Part shown: positions 12,794 through 24,419 of the stretch, in pieces
Layout: the number at the start of each line of letters is the position of its first letter
Position numbering within the stretch: the stretch's first letter is position 1
Assembly (NCBI GenBank): GCA_020205615.1
Contig: CM035151.1
Span: 16,656,322 to 16,720,321, forward strand
Length of the DNA stretch: 64,000 nucleotides
Source: Panax quinquefolius
Lineage: Eukaryota; Streptophyta; Magnoliopsida; Apiales; Araliaceae
Reading direction: 5' to 3'
Translations under genes and position numbers: made by a program
Notes under the pieces: generated by a model
Told to the model about the DNA's origin: nothing
The model's database searches: none
Seen by the model: the letters and a program-made list of their open reading frames with translations, nothing else

Positions 12794-13218
12794 CATTCGC
12801 AGTTAAACTTGTTGTCTATTGTATTTTATCGGTTTAACAACTGTTGAAGGCTAATGATAAATTATTCGCATTATCTTAGTCATAATATTTCTTCTTGGGC
12901 TAGTTGAGCTCACCCTTTCTTTTCACCGTTCTCTTCGGAAATGAGAACATAAATGGGGACGAGTGGGGAATGGAGTAATGGTCCGGATGATAGCATTAGT
13001 AGTCCTCACTATTACGTGAAATAGTGTGATAATAGTTGTAATGAGGACTCATTTGAGTTTGTATAATATCTAGTAGACAATATTTGTATTCAAACTCACG
13101 GTTTATGTCGTATTATTATACCCTACGAGTTATATTAGTAAGTTGTATTTGAATTTATGTACCATGTATGTGGCGACCCAAGATGGGTGGCGTGTACCTA
13201 ATTTTGGGGGGGCGTCGC
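12794..13218 (+). mobile_element. LTR tail (family B) adjoining a primer binding site
   Basis: Only the last 425 bp of an LTR are present, from TTGTCTATTGTATTTTATC to GGGGGGCGTCGCGG. They lead straight into a PBS and gag-like sequence, so this is what is left of the 5' LTR of the element at 13219-17438. Confidence 0.75.
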
Positions 13219-13220
13219 GG

Positions 13221-13233
13221 TTGGTATCGTAGC
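13221..13233 (+). other. Primer binding site (initiator Met tRNA type)
   Basis: TTGGTATCGTAGC matches, with a small gap, the TGGTATCAGAGC sequence complementary to the 3' end of plant initiator methionine tRNA. It lies directly after the LTR end. Better copies are at 24422-24433 and 51247-51259. Confidence 0.7.
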
Positions 13234-16164
13234 TTAGGATATGATCCACGGCTAAGATGTGAGATAAGAACTAGGAGGGGAGGCGGGAATTCCTTCGTTA
13301 GTATGATCTACCCGAGTTTATTTGTTATTTAATTGGTCGGTCGTAGTATAGGGATAATATTTGATATATTAATTAACCCTTATGTTGTGGCGGTGTTTGG
13401 AAATGGCATTTGAAAATATTCACAATGGAGTGAATGTGACCTTGTGACACCTTCAATCACTAATCGAGTTAATGCGATTGTGAGACGAGGAACAAATTAG
13501 AGATATCCACGTAGTGAATGAAGAACTAATTGTTGCAGAAATTTGAATTCTTGAGGTAGTAGGTGAGAGTGAGGAAAAGAGGAAGAATAGGAAGAAGAGG
13601 AACCCGAGGAGAATTGGTTAGAAGAAGTTTATGATCAAAACATAGAATTACAAAATCGTGTTCGTGAGCTAGAAGAAACGGAGTTGAAGAAGCAAGCAAG
13701 CGAGTCGTGGAACAAAGGATACAACAATTCAAAATTGGGTTACCCGATATGTGATGCTCGAACAAAATCACGCTTTGGCGAAGGTGTAAGATATTAAAGT
13801 TGGAATCGAGAATTTAAAATCAAAGATCATTTGAAAGAAGAAACAAGCTGAACGAAGGAGAATAGGCGATCATGGGTAAAAAGCGCACAACGCGTTGATA
13901 ATGTAGAAAAAGGCGTCCAGATCCAATAAAGCCAAAATAGATGAAATGGACTTTGCTTTTTGGAAAGAATTGGGAGAACCCAACATTGAATTGAATTACC
14001 TATGACAAGCGGTCAACCCGAATTCGATATGGATGGGAGAATAATGATTCAAATCATGGATCGAGAATGTGAAGAAGCACTTAAGGGTGGAATGTACCTA
14101 TAGTAAAAGTCAAACTTCGGTAATTTAAGCGAGGCGTTTATTTGAGAAAACCGAACGAAGTTATTAGGTAAATTAATTATAAATTATTGCGAAGTCTATA
14201 CTTTATTCAATACAAGTTCTACCCACTCTTTTATTCTACCTAGTTGTGTTCAATGTTTAAATTTGACTCAGGAAAAATTAGACTTTGATTTATCTATTGA
14301 AACTTCGATTTGGGAGAAACCTTCGTTACCTCCAATCGTTTATTAATCTTGTTGTTTCAAATAAACACTTTCACGATCTTATCTCTTTGAAAATACTTGC
14401 CTTTGAGGTAATTTTTGAAAATGATTGATTAACTACTCATTATTCTTTTTGTAAGGTTGTTAGATTTCATATTCCTAACCAACCTGTTATACAAATTCAA
14501 AGTAACCAAACCCTAAAGTTAATCACTGTTATATCAAGCCATAAGTAAAGATCCCCGATCCTTTCGTTGTTGACTTCCTTCTGTGGAATGCATCAAGTCG
14601 GACTTTTCGTAGCGCGCGACGCCGTGACTGAAGATGGCAAGTTGATAGGTATCATTGTGAGGTGATATCCAGGTTAAGGGATAGAAGTCACAGTTGGTAT
14701 TAATGTGACGTACTACCCAAGTCTTGGATGAGAGTCACAATTTTGAATGATATTTCTATTATTAATAAATTTCCTGGTGTATTCTTGAAGACTTCTTAGC
14801 CTACTTAGAGCGTGAAATCAAATTTTATATTGACCCCAGTACAAAAACCCATTTCTTAAACCCTCAAATATTTCTTCAACTAAAAGGATCTGTTTACGTG
14901 GATTATGATGAAAGTCATAATAAAAGTATAGAACTGATGAAAATCATGGGTATATGAAGTATTAGTAAGTTTTATGATGATTTATGTTGGTTGGTATGTG
15001 AAAACATGAAAGTTTCTTAGAAATCACAAAGAGTTGAAAATCGATTTTGGTGAAAAACGTAACATGAAATTCAATTGACCATATCTCCTATTATATTTTG
15101 AATTTTGAGTGTGGTCAAGTCCTAGAGTTAGATCTATGAGTTACCTAACTAATCCAAGTGGAATTACTGGAAAAGGTGTTGTAGATTTTTGTGTGGACTG
15201 ATTTTAGCAAAGGAGGGCAAAGCTGCAAAAAAACCGAAAAAAGTCAGCTTGCCATGATTTTAGAGGGCTGTTTCGGCCACTTAAATTATGAGAAAAATTC
15301 TGGCCTTTTGGGACATGAAGGTATATGGTATAAAGTACCTCCTGTCCAAAAATGAGATCATTCTGACTTAAAATGAGCAAGTTATGACTATTTCAATATT
15401 TAGGTTTTTCCGACGAAAAATGTTATAATTGGAGTTCTATAACTCCGATGACCATGAAATTTAAACTGGAAGCTCACGTTAACATAGGTAAGGTCCTGTC
15501 AAGATTTGGGAATTTTTGGAGTTAAACTTGAGGTAGCTAATTTCTTAAGAAATTAATTAAAAATTGATTTTTGAAAAATAGTAAATAAATTTTAAAAATT
15601 TCGAGAAAAATATATTTTCATTATGGGACTATATTATGCTAAATCCCAGAAAAGAAATATTTTTGGGACTGATTTGGTATTTTCATGAAAATAGTTTAAT
15701 TACGAACATATGAGTTAAATATGTTATGTGAAGTAACAAAAGTTAAAAATAGGATTTTATTAGAGAATCCTATATATAGAGTATATGCATATTTTTGAGG
15801 ATTTAATAATCGGTGATGATATCTTATGAGTATGGCATTTTGAATGATTAAATGCATTATATGGTAAAGCGTAAACAATTGAGATAAATTGTTTATAAAT
15901 TTAAGAAGTGATTAAAATATTGTTATAATATTAATGATATTAGATTATGAGATTATTAAGTGATTGATAACATGGGGATATTCTTGAATCTTGGATAAAT
16001 TATATTATAAATGTTTAATATTTATCCTTTATCTCATTTAATTGATTCTTTATATCATTATCCTCGTGATTATATTGTGTTGAAAGTCAATACGTGGCTT
16101 ACGTGAATAGATGGACTTGGTATGATTATGACTGAGGATTGTTCGGTATAATCATAACCGTAAT

Positions 16165-17010
16165 TGAAAACACGATTATCTTTGGCAGTAGTGCATGTAT
16201 AATTTGTGGTCGTGATACTAATGAATACACGATTATCTTTGGTAGTAGTGTATGGATAATTTGTGGTCGTGATACTAATGAATACACGATTATCTTTGGT
16301 AGTAGTGCATGGATAATTTGTGGTCGTGATACTAATGAATACACGATTATCTTTGGTAGTAGTGCATGGATAATTCGTGGTCGTGATACTAATGAATATC
16401 CTTGGCCTGTAGTGCAGGGATGATATCTTATGAGTATGACATTTTTGAATGATTAAATGCATTATATGGTAAAGCGTAAACAATTGAGATAAATTGTTTA
16501 TAAATTTAAGAAGTGATTAAAATATTGTTATAATGATATTAGATTATAAGATTATTAAGTGATTGATAACATGGAGATATTCTTGAATCCTGGATAAATT
16601 ATATTATAAATGTTTAATATTTATCCTTTATTTTATTTGATTGATTCTTTATATCATTATCCTCATGTTTATATTATGTTGAAAGTCATACGTGGGCTGT
16701 AGTGCATAGATGGACTTGGTATGATTATGACCTGTGGATTGTTCGGTATAATCATAACCGTAATTGAAAACACGATTATCTTTGGTAGTAGTGCATGGAT
16801 AATTTGTGGTCGTGATACTTAATGAATACACGATTATCTTTGGTAGTAGTGCATGGATAATTTGTGGTCGTGATACTAATGAATACACGATTATCTTTGG
16901 CACGTAGTGCATGGATAATTTGTGGTCGTGATACTAATGAATACACGATTATCTTTGCACGTAGTGCATGGATAATTGTGGTCGTGATACTAAAGAATAT
17001 CCTTGGCCCC
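16165..17010 (+). repeat. Two 57-bp tandem arrays, copy 1
   Basis: Four units lie at 16165-16425 and four at 16760-17010. Each has CGATTATCTTTGGTAGTAG, GCATGGATAATTTGTGG and TCGTGATACTAATGAAT in that order. Because 57 is divisible by 3, open frames run through on both strands with 19-residue periodicity. They show no other sign of coding. Confidence 0.88.
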
Positions 17011-18126
17011 GTAGTGCGGGGATGATTCGATGATGTGGATTAATTATTGGTGAGTCTCAAAGAATGAAATATTAATTCATGGATGTGGTAAAAGTCATCT
17101 TTGGTCAGTAGTGCATTGATAGACTTGGTATGATTATGACTGAGGATTATTCGGTATAATCATGATCAGTAATTGAAAACACGAATATCCTTGGCGATGA
17201 GTGCATGGATAATTCGTGGTTGTGATACTATTGTCGAGTCTCGAAGATTATTGGTTTTACAATTATATATCTTTGGCCTCAGTAGTGCAAAGATGAATTG
17301 TTAATGAATATCTTTGGCCGGATTCATAAGATGAATTTAATATTTTTAACGATAAAGGTATTCAAGGTATCCTCACCTCTTTATCATACCAGTGCATTAT
17401 TCTAATTTCGAGAAGCTTAAATTTATAAGGAGGGAGATTGTGAGACCCCAGATTTTATCAATAAAGATTTAAATTTTGTGAAATAATTTTAATATTATGG
17501 TGTGAATTTAAGATAATATTATAGTTGTGGGTAGTATTTATAAATTTTGCAAAAGTATGCAAGTTGTTATAAAATATTCGTTTGGTCGGGGAATATTCTT
17601 TTTGTTTGGGAATATTAGATACGACGGCTCAATCATTAAGTGGACCCCACAAGCGGAAGTATTGTCGTAGTTAGAAAATGACAAAATTATCTTTCTATAA
17701 AAATAACGGCAGAGGTGTTACTGTTAAAAGCGTTGAACTACTAGGTAGTAAAAAAATACGATGTCTGGCGTAGTTGTATAGTAGCACACAATATTGATTA
17801 TTGATCTTTACGTGAGAAGTCCTTTCACTATGCTCAATTATTGCTACAAGATAATTCTTGCATCATATCTCTTATATTATTGATTCAATTATTGTCACAA
17901 GTATCATCTCGTATAATATGTTATAATATTAAATCAATAATTGAGACGACAAGTTATAAATAATTAATAATTGTTGAAAGATTAAATATGTGTTGATTAA
18001 AAATAAAATGATTTGTGGTAATATTTATTCAATCCTTGATGTATATAAAGAGTGCATTATGAGACATTTGTGGTAAGTTTGATTATTTTATGGGGGCCCA
18101 TATGTCATCATCTAAGAGTCTCTTCG

Positions 18127-18315
18127 TCGATAGTAATTACCTTCGTCAATAGTAATTACCTTCATCGATAGTAATTACCTTTGTGAATAGTAATTACCTT
18201 CATCGATAGTAATTACCTTTGTGAATAGTAATTATCTTCGTCAATAGTAATTACCTTCGTCGATAGTAATTACCTTTGTGAATAGTAATTACCTTCGTCG
18301 ATAGTAATTACCTTT
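18127..18315 (+). repeat. 19-bp tandem array upstream of LTR TATA box
   Basis: Ten consecutive units of AGTAATTACC plus a nine-base tail (TTCGTCAAT, TTCGTCGAT, TTCATCGAT or TTTGTGAAT) end about 190 bp before the TATA box. Each unit contains the palindrome GTAATTAC with a TAATTA core. Confidence 0.88.
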
Positions 18316-18644
18316 ACCAAAGCGTCGAACCACTTGTCGTTTCACATTACGGTGTCGAACCACTTGTCGTTTCACAATACTGAGCGTGCCGAACCACTTG
18401 TCGTTTTCACATTACAAAAGCGTCAAACCACTTTTCTTTTCAAATCACGGTCGTGCCAAGCCACTTGCCTTTTCACATGGCGGTCTTAAGCTAGAAATCT
18501 TCTATAAATAGAGGCCTAGTGCTTCATTATTTTTCACGAATTCATTGAAACTCTAGAGAAACTATAGAGAGAAAGAAGAAAAGTATTCGCTACTTCACTT
18601 CTTAGATATTCGGTTCTTCTAAGGTAGGGAATATTATTTGTTGT

Positions 18645-21390
18645 TGTGGCGACCCCAAAATAGGTCCATTCCATCCAACCCATTCTGAGTCGCCAAATAC
18701 ATGGAATGCGAAATAACTACAACTTTATTAATACATTTGTCGTGCAAAATACGACAACATATATATCTTGTGAGTTTAAATACAAATATTGCCATCTAGA
18801 CAATATCCACACGCAAATAAATTCCCATCATAATTATTGATACATTATTTTACAAAATGGTGAGGACTACTAAACAACTCTCTCTAGAACCTTCATTCCA
18901 TACCCCGACTAAGTACTCGCTACATTCTCGCCTCCACGAGAAGAAAAATGGAACAACAAGGAAAAGGGTGAGCTCAACTAGCCCGAGTAAAGAATATTAT
19001 GACTAAGATAATATACAACAAATTATCGTTAGTCTTCAATAGGAAAAAAACTAATAGAATACAATAGACAACAAGTTTTTAAACCAATATTCGCAATGAA
19101 ATAATAATTCATTAGAAGAGTTAAGTAGAGAATGCAACTACTATCTTCTATGTATGAATTTAAAAGTTCGTCATCTATCTTTTATCCCTGTAACATCAAT
19201 CAACATACATCTGGAATCAAATATTCATCTTTGCACTACAGGCCAAAGATATTCATCGATTGATCATGTTCATCTAAACACACATTCATCTTTGCACTAC
19301 TGAGCCAAAGATATTCTTCAGAAATCATTCATCTTTGCTTCTGGCCAAAGATATTCCATAATATCATCATTTAAGATGAAGATGATGAAAATATTTTTAA
19401 AAAAGCGAATCCGGTGAAACAAAATGACAAGGATTAAGGATTAAGGATTAAGTACTTTGTTTTATCCACATCCAAAAATACCTCAAAAATAATCACGGGG
19501 TGTAAAATTCAAGAATGATCAAAACATGGATACAATCAAAGCTAGTATCCGAATAGATATTTTAGATGAAAAGAAAAATTTTCATTTTTCGGTGAATAGT
19601 GCCGTATTCGTGAATAGTGTCGTATACGTGAATAGTGCCGTATACGTGAATAGTAACTCCGACACCAAAAGATAGAAATTCCACAAAAAACATCTTCACG
19701 TTTCATGAATAGTACTCGTGAATAGTAGCTCGTGAATAGTAACTCATGAATAGTAACTCGTGAATAGTAACTCATGAATAGTAATCCCGACATGAAAAAG
19801 TTCCAAATTTGATAAAAAGTTCAACCAATATTTCAAAGATAATGATATTGAAGAAATAATATCATTTGAGAAGAAAATAACATCCCTTACCTCGAAAGAC
19901 AAGACTTCTTAGTTGAAACAGGATATAGACTATGACTTGAACTTGCAGAGTATAGCAATACTCAAAGTATACTCAAAATACTCACAAGAATACACTCGAT
20001 AATATAGAGAGAAAACTTCGATTTACGGTGTGATTTTCAATTCTAACCTAAGACCTATTTATAGGAAAATGCTTTAGAACACCAAAGTAGAAAATTTAAT
20101 AAATTAATATTATAATTTTTCTACAACTTCCCACGCATCCAAGAATCTGAACTCAGCCACCCTAACACATGTTAAATGAGTTTCAAAAATGGAAAAAACG
20201 TTTTGTAATTAAAAATATTTTAAACTTCCAAAATCAATTATTTGAGCTTGAACTTCAATAATTCATAATAAATAGCCTTTTCATCAGAAAATTTGAATCT
20301 CATGAGTTTTTATAGGAAATTCAATTCTCTACAACTTTACGAAGAAATTTTTCCAAATTCCAAGCAGAAATTGATGAGAAATCCTCAAGCAGGCGATTTT
20401 ACAAATTTATAATCAAATTTCGATCAAGAAATGGGGTCCACCGACATGTTTAACATGTTTTAAACATTTATTGCAACAAAAATACTCTTCCTCCTCGTAT
20501 ACTCATATATCCCACATTCGTTGTAAAAATATCACCGAATTAATATATTATTAAAATAATATATTTAAATGAATTATTTTATCGAAAAAGATAAAATATT
20601 AATTTTCAACAATTGTCATTTTAAAATTTTTCTCCATCTATATCCACATAAAATCAATATTTTCCTCATCATATGAATCAATAATTAATTATTCACAAAT
20701 AATATTACGTAATCACAATATTGACAACCAGGCGGTTCAGGGAAAGAGGGGCTTTCCAATAAGGATCTCTCCTACTTGGCGCCGCAATTAGGTGACCAAA
20801 CCTCTCCTTAGATGAACTTTCTAGACATTGCCAATAATGTTATCTAATAATATTATTTAGGATAATATAAATTATTGCTTTGATAAAATCTTGTGTAATG
20901 ACAATTATTGAAACAACAACAATATAAAATATCAACGCAAAGAATTATTAAAACAATAAAATCTTGATAAGTAATTACCGTAACCATTATTGAGTAGTGC
21001 CTTCTTACGTAAGAATCAATAATTGGTGCAATACTGGTATCTTCTTGTGTTTTAACCACCAAAGTATTTTAACGAAGATAATTGTGAATAACTACCAATT
21101 ATTTTTAAACAACTTATATTTGTCGTTTTCTTCATCCAATCGCTTTCAGTTATGGGCCCCACATGGTCATTTGCTGGTCGTCATACGAATATTCCCCGAT
21201 AGCACGAATATTCCACGACCAAACGAATATTCTCCAAACAACAATGAATATTTTATAACCACTTGCTTATTTTGAAATATTTGCGTATTTTACCCCTAAC
21301 TATCCACATTAATCAAATCAACCCTTACTATTTCAAAATAATAAATAGAGAAAATTAAATTTCATTAATAATAAGTTGGGGTCTTACTGA
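18645..21390 (-). mobile_element. Inverted solo LTR of gypsy family A
   Basis: The reverse complement runs from TGTAAGACCCC (21387) to GGGGTCGCCACA (18645) and matches the LTR at 7525-10134 along its whole length, including the TATA box (20055-20063) and the TATTCACGAG repeats (19590-19790). The flanks rejoin into a continuous family B LTR as seen at 22880-22900. The near-duplicate bases GTTGT (18640-18644) and TTTGT (21391-21395) look like a target duplication with one mismatch. No internal gypsy sequence is present, so it is a solo LTR left by LTR-LTR recombination. Confidence 0.87.
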
Positions 21391-22290
21391 TTTGTACCCG
21401 TCGTAAAGGGTGTTATTCTTTCTTATTCATGAAGAGAACTATTGTTATTCCATTGTTTATTATTCTACATTTGGAATAACTTTTGTATCGTGGTTTACCC
21501 TATACTTGGTGACATTCTTCTATTATTACATTGGAACATCACATGCGTGTGTTTTACAGGACTGGTTCCGCTTTTTATTATTATACGTTAGAACATCCTG
21601 TCGTGTGTTTTACACCAGGACTGGTTAAAATCTTTATTATTCATTTGGAACATCACATGCATGTGTTTTACAGGACTGGTTCCGTCTTTTTATCATTACA
21701 TTGGAATATCCTATCGCATGTGTTTTACGGATCTGGTTCCATCTTTATTATTCTGTTGGAACATCCCGTCGGTGTGAATTTCACCGACTTTGGTTCCGTT
21801 ATTATTATTACATTGGAATAACTTTGCTACATCTGAAATCCGCATGCATGGTGATTTCTTTTGTTATTCCATTCTTTATTATACCCGGGTTGGTTAAAAC
21901 TTTGACTTTATACTCCATGAAATTAGTAGAATATCCTTGATATTTGCGTTTCATCCGATATCTTTTCATGGAAATATTCTTACGATCATTCTTGAATTTT
22001 ACTCTACAAAACAAAGATCTTGTTGACAATTTGGACGTTATTAGTTCTCGGATAAAATAATTCTTGAACTTGTTTTATTGAATTATTATGTCATTGTCAT
22101 CATCCTCATGTTATATTATGTTATCTTTGGCTTACGTGCATAGATGAACTTAGTATGATTATGACGAGGATCATTCTAAGTATAATCATGGCTTGATATA
22201 AATGATGTGACAAAAGTCCTCAGTGGCCTGTAATGCAGTGATGGACAGTTTTTGGTATGATTATGACAATGGGTGATTCGGTATAGTTTA

Positions 22291-22331
22291 TATATTGATA
22301 GTTTAGTTTTTATATATACCCGGCAGAGATA
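22291..22331. other. Unassigned 41-bp joint between two LTR fragments
   Basis: TTTATATATTGATAG and following AT-rich bases match neither neighbouring LTR. It is where the copy 1 LTR ends and the copy 2 LTR begins in mid-U3. Confidence 0.5.
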
Positions 22332-24419
22332 TTGACGTTTGTGGTAAGTTTGATTATTTTATGGGGGGGCCCATATGTCATCATCTAAGAGTCCCTTCGC
22401 CAATAGTAATTACTTTTGTGAATAGTAATTACCTTCGTCAATAGTATTTACCTTCGTCAATAGTAATTACCTTTGTGAATAGTAATTACCTTTGTGAATA
22501 GTAATTACCTTCATCAATAGTATTTACCTTCGTCAATAGTAATTACCTTCTTCAATAGTAATTACCTTCGTCAATAGTAATTACCTTCGTCAATAGTAAT
22601 TACCCTTCGCAAATAGTAGTTGTCCCTTGATATTACCAAGAGTTAACCGCCTCTGATTGTTCCAAGGGTTAATTACCCTTCGCAAATAGTAGTTGTCTCT
22701 TCAATATTACCAAGAGTCATTTTGACCCTTCGTTATGACCAAGAGCCACCCTCAGTTTATCTATAAATAGAAAGCTCATTCCTTCATTATTTCTTACGAA
22801 TTCACTGAAACTCTAGAGAGAGAAAGAAGAAAAGTATTTTGCTACTTCACTTTTCCAATATTCAGCTCTTCTAAGGTAGAGAATATTATTTGTTGTACTC
22901 GTAAGGGGTGTTATTTTTTTATGAAGAGAACACGTTATTCCATTCTTTATTATTACGTTAGAATAACTTCGTAAAAGTGGAATACCCTATACATGACTTT
23001 GTATATGCGGAATACCCTATACTTGGTGAAATCCTTATATTATTCCATTCTTATTTATTACATTGGAATAACTTTTGTATATCTGAGAATCCCTATAATT
23101 GGTGACATTCTTCTATTATTTTATTATTCCAGATTTGGAACATCCTGCATCAGGCTTTTACTACTTGGGATTCGGTTAAAATCTTTATTATTTCTGTCTT
23201 TATTATTCTATTGGAATATCACATGCATGTGTTTTACACGGACTGGTTAAAATCTTTATTATTCTCATCTTTATTATTCTATTGGAATATCACATCATGT
23301 GTGTTTTACAATTTGGGACTGGTTTCGCTTTTTATTATTACGTATTTATTATTACATTGGAATAACTGCCTATCTGAAGTACCACGTGCATGGTGATTTC
23401 TTTTGTTATTTCATTATTTATTATACTCGGTTGGTTAAAATTTTGACTTATATACTCCATGAATTTAGTGGAATATCCTTGATATTTGCGGCTTCATCCG
23501 AAGATTTTTAATGAATTTTTTTTTCGAGCATTCTTGAATTTTACTCTACAAAGCGATTATCATGTTGACAATTTGGGCGTTATTAGTTCTGAATAAATTA
23601 ATTCGTGAACTTGTTTTATTGAATTATTATGTCATTGTCATCATCCTCATGTTATATTATGTTATCTTTCGCTTACGTGCATAGATGAACTTAGTATGAT
23701 TATGACCGAGGATCATTCGGTATAATCGTGGCTTGATATAAATGATGTGACAAAAGACCTCGGTGTTTCAGTAATGCGATGATGGATAGTTTTTGGTATG
23801 ATTATGACCGGGGTGATTCGGTATAGTCATGACCATTGATAATTTGATAAAAAACCTTGGCCAAGTAGTACGTTGATGATTAGATATTGTGGTTTATTCA
23901 TTAAACCGAGTCTTAGTGATAAAAATTGATGAAAACCTTTTAAAACCTAAAAGATAGTAGACTTTATTTTCTACTTGACTCTTTTAATGGATTCGATATT
24001 CGCTATGATTAAACTAGTTGTCTATTGTATTTTATCAGTTTAACATTGTTGAAGACTATTGATAATTTATTCTACATTATCTTAGTTATAATATTTCTTA
24101 CTGGGCTAGTTGAGCTCACCCTTTCTTTCACTGTTCTCTTCAGGAAATGAGAATATAGCTGGGACGAGTCGGGGAAAAGAGTGATGGTCCCGAAGATAGC
24201 ATTAGTAGTCCTCACTATTATGTTAAATAGGGTGACAATAAATGTAATGAGGACTCCTTGAGTATGGATATTGTCTAAATGACAATATTCCTATTAGAAC
24301 TCTCAGTTTATGTATTGTCGTATGTTACGACGGATGTATAATTAAGTTTGTATTTGAATTTATGTACCGTGTAAGTGGCGACCCAAGATGGGTGACGATA
24401 CCTAATTTTGGGGCGTCAC
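22332..24419 (+). mobile_element. 5' LTR of copy 2, missing its first about 650 bp
   Basis: It begins at GTTTGTGGTAAGTTTG inside U3, which corresponds to 18065 and 28620 in the other LTRs. A 19-bp repeat array (22402-22610) and TATA box (22762-22770) follow, then leader repeats (22900-23440) and the LTR end GGGGCGTCAC. It is followed directly by a PBS (24422-24433, TTGGTATCGAGC). Confidence 0.8.

Larger units (their letters stand above)
13219..17438 (+). mobile_element. Internal region of non-autonomous LTR element, copy 1
   Basis: After the PBS comes a gag N-terminal-like block (start ATG 13403, MAFENIHNGVNVT; acidic and coiled-coil segments to about 13800; MDREC-like piece to 14110). A decayed protease follows (14150-14450), then the first about 30 residues of RT (14775-14865, FPGVFL). 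There it stops. The rest is about 950 bp of AT-rich non-coding DNA and then a module of about 600 bp with 57-bp repeats, present twice in tandem (about 15814-16418 and 16419-17030). The polypurine tract AAGGAGGGAGA (17428-17438) precedes the 3' LTR. All coding blocks have frameshifts and stops. Without most of RT, RNase H and integrase, it must have depended on proteins from a relative. Confidence 0.82.
17439..22290 (+). mobile_element. 3' LTR of copy 1, split by an inverted solo LTR and truncated
   Basis: It starts TGTGAGACCCCAG just after the polypurine tract. Its U3 contains ten 19-bp AGTAATTACC units (18127-18312), four to five CGAACCACTTGTCG units (18322-18480) and a TATA box (18503-18511). 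At 18645 it is broken by a reverse-oriented family A LTR and resumes at 21391 with GTACCCGTCGTAAAGG, leader repeats and U5-like sequence. It stops at about 22290 (GGTATAG) instead of reaching the usual GGCGTCACA end. Confidence 0.8.

Noticed and set aside
16070..16483. Open frames through the 57-bp arrays (also 53619-54499) that look like repeat proteins
   Set aside because: Both strands and several frames stay open solely because the DNA period is 57. The peptide periodicity of 19 mirrors the DNA repeat and there is no start context or conserved composition.
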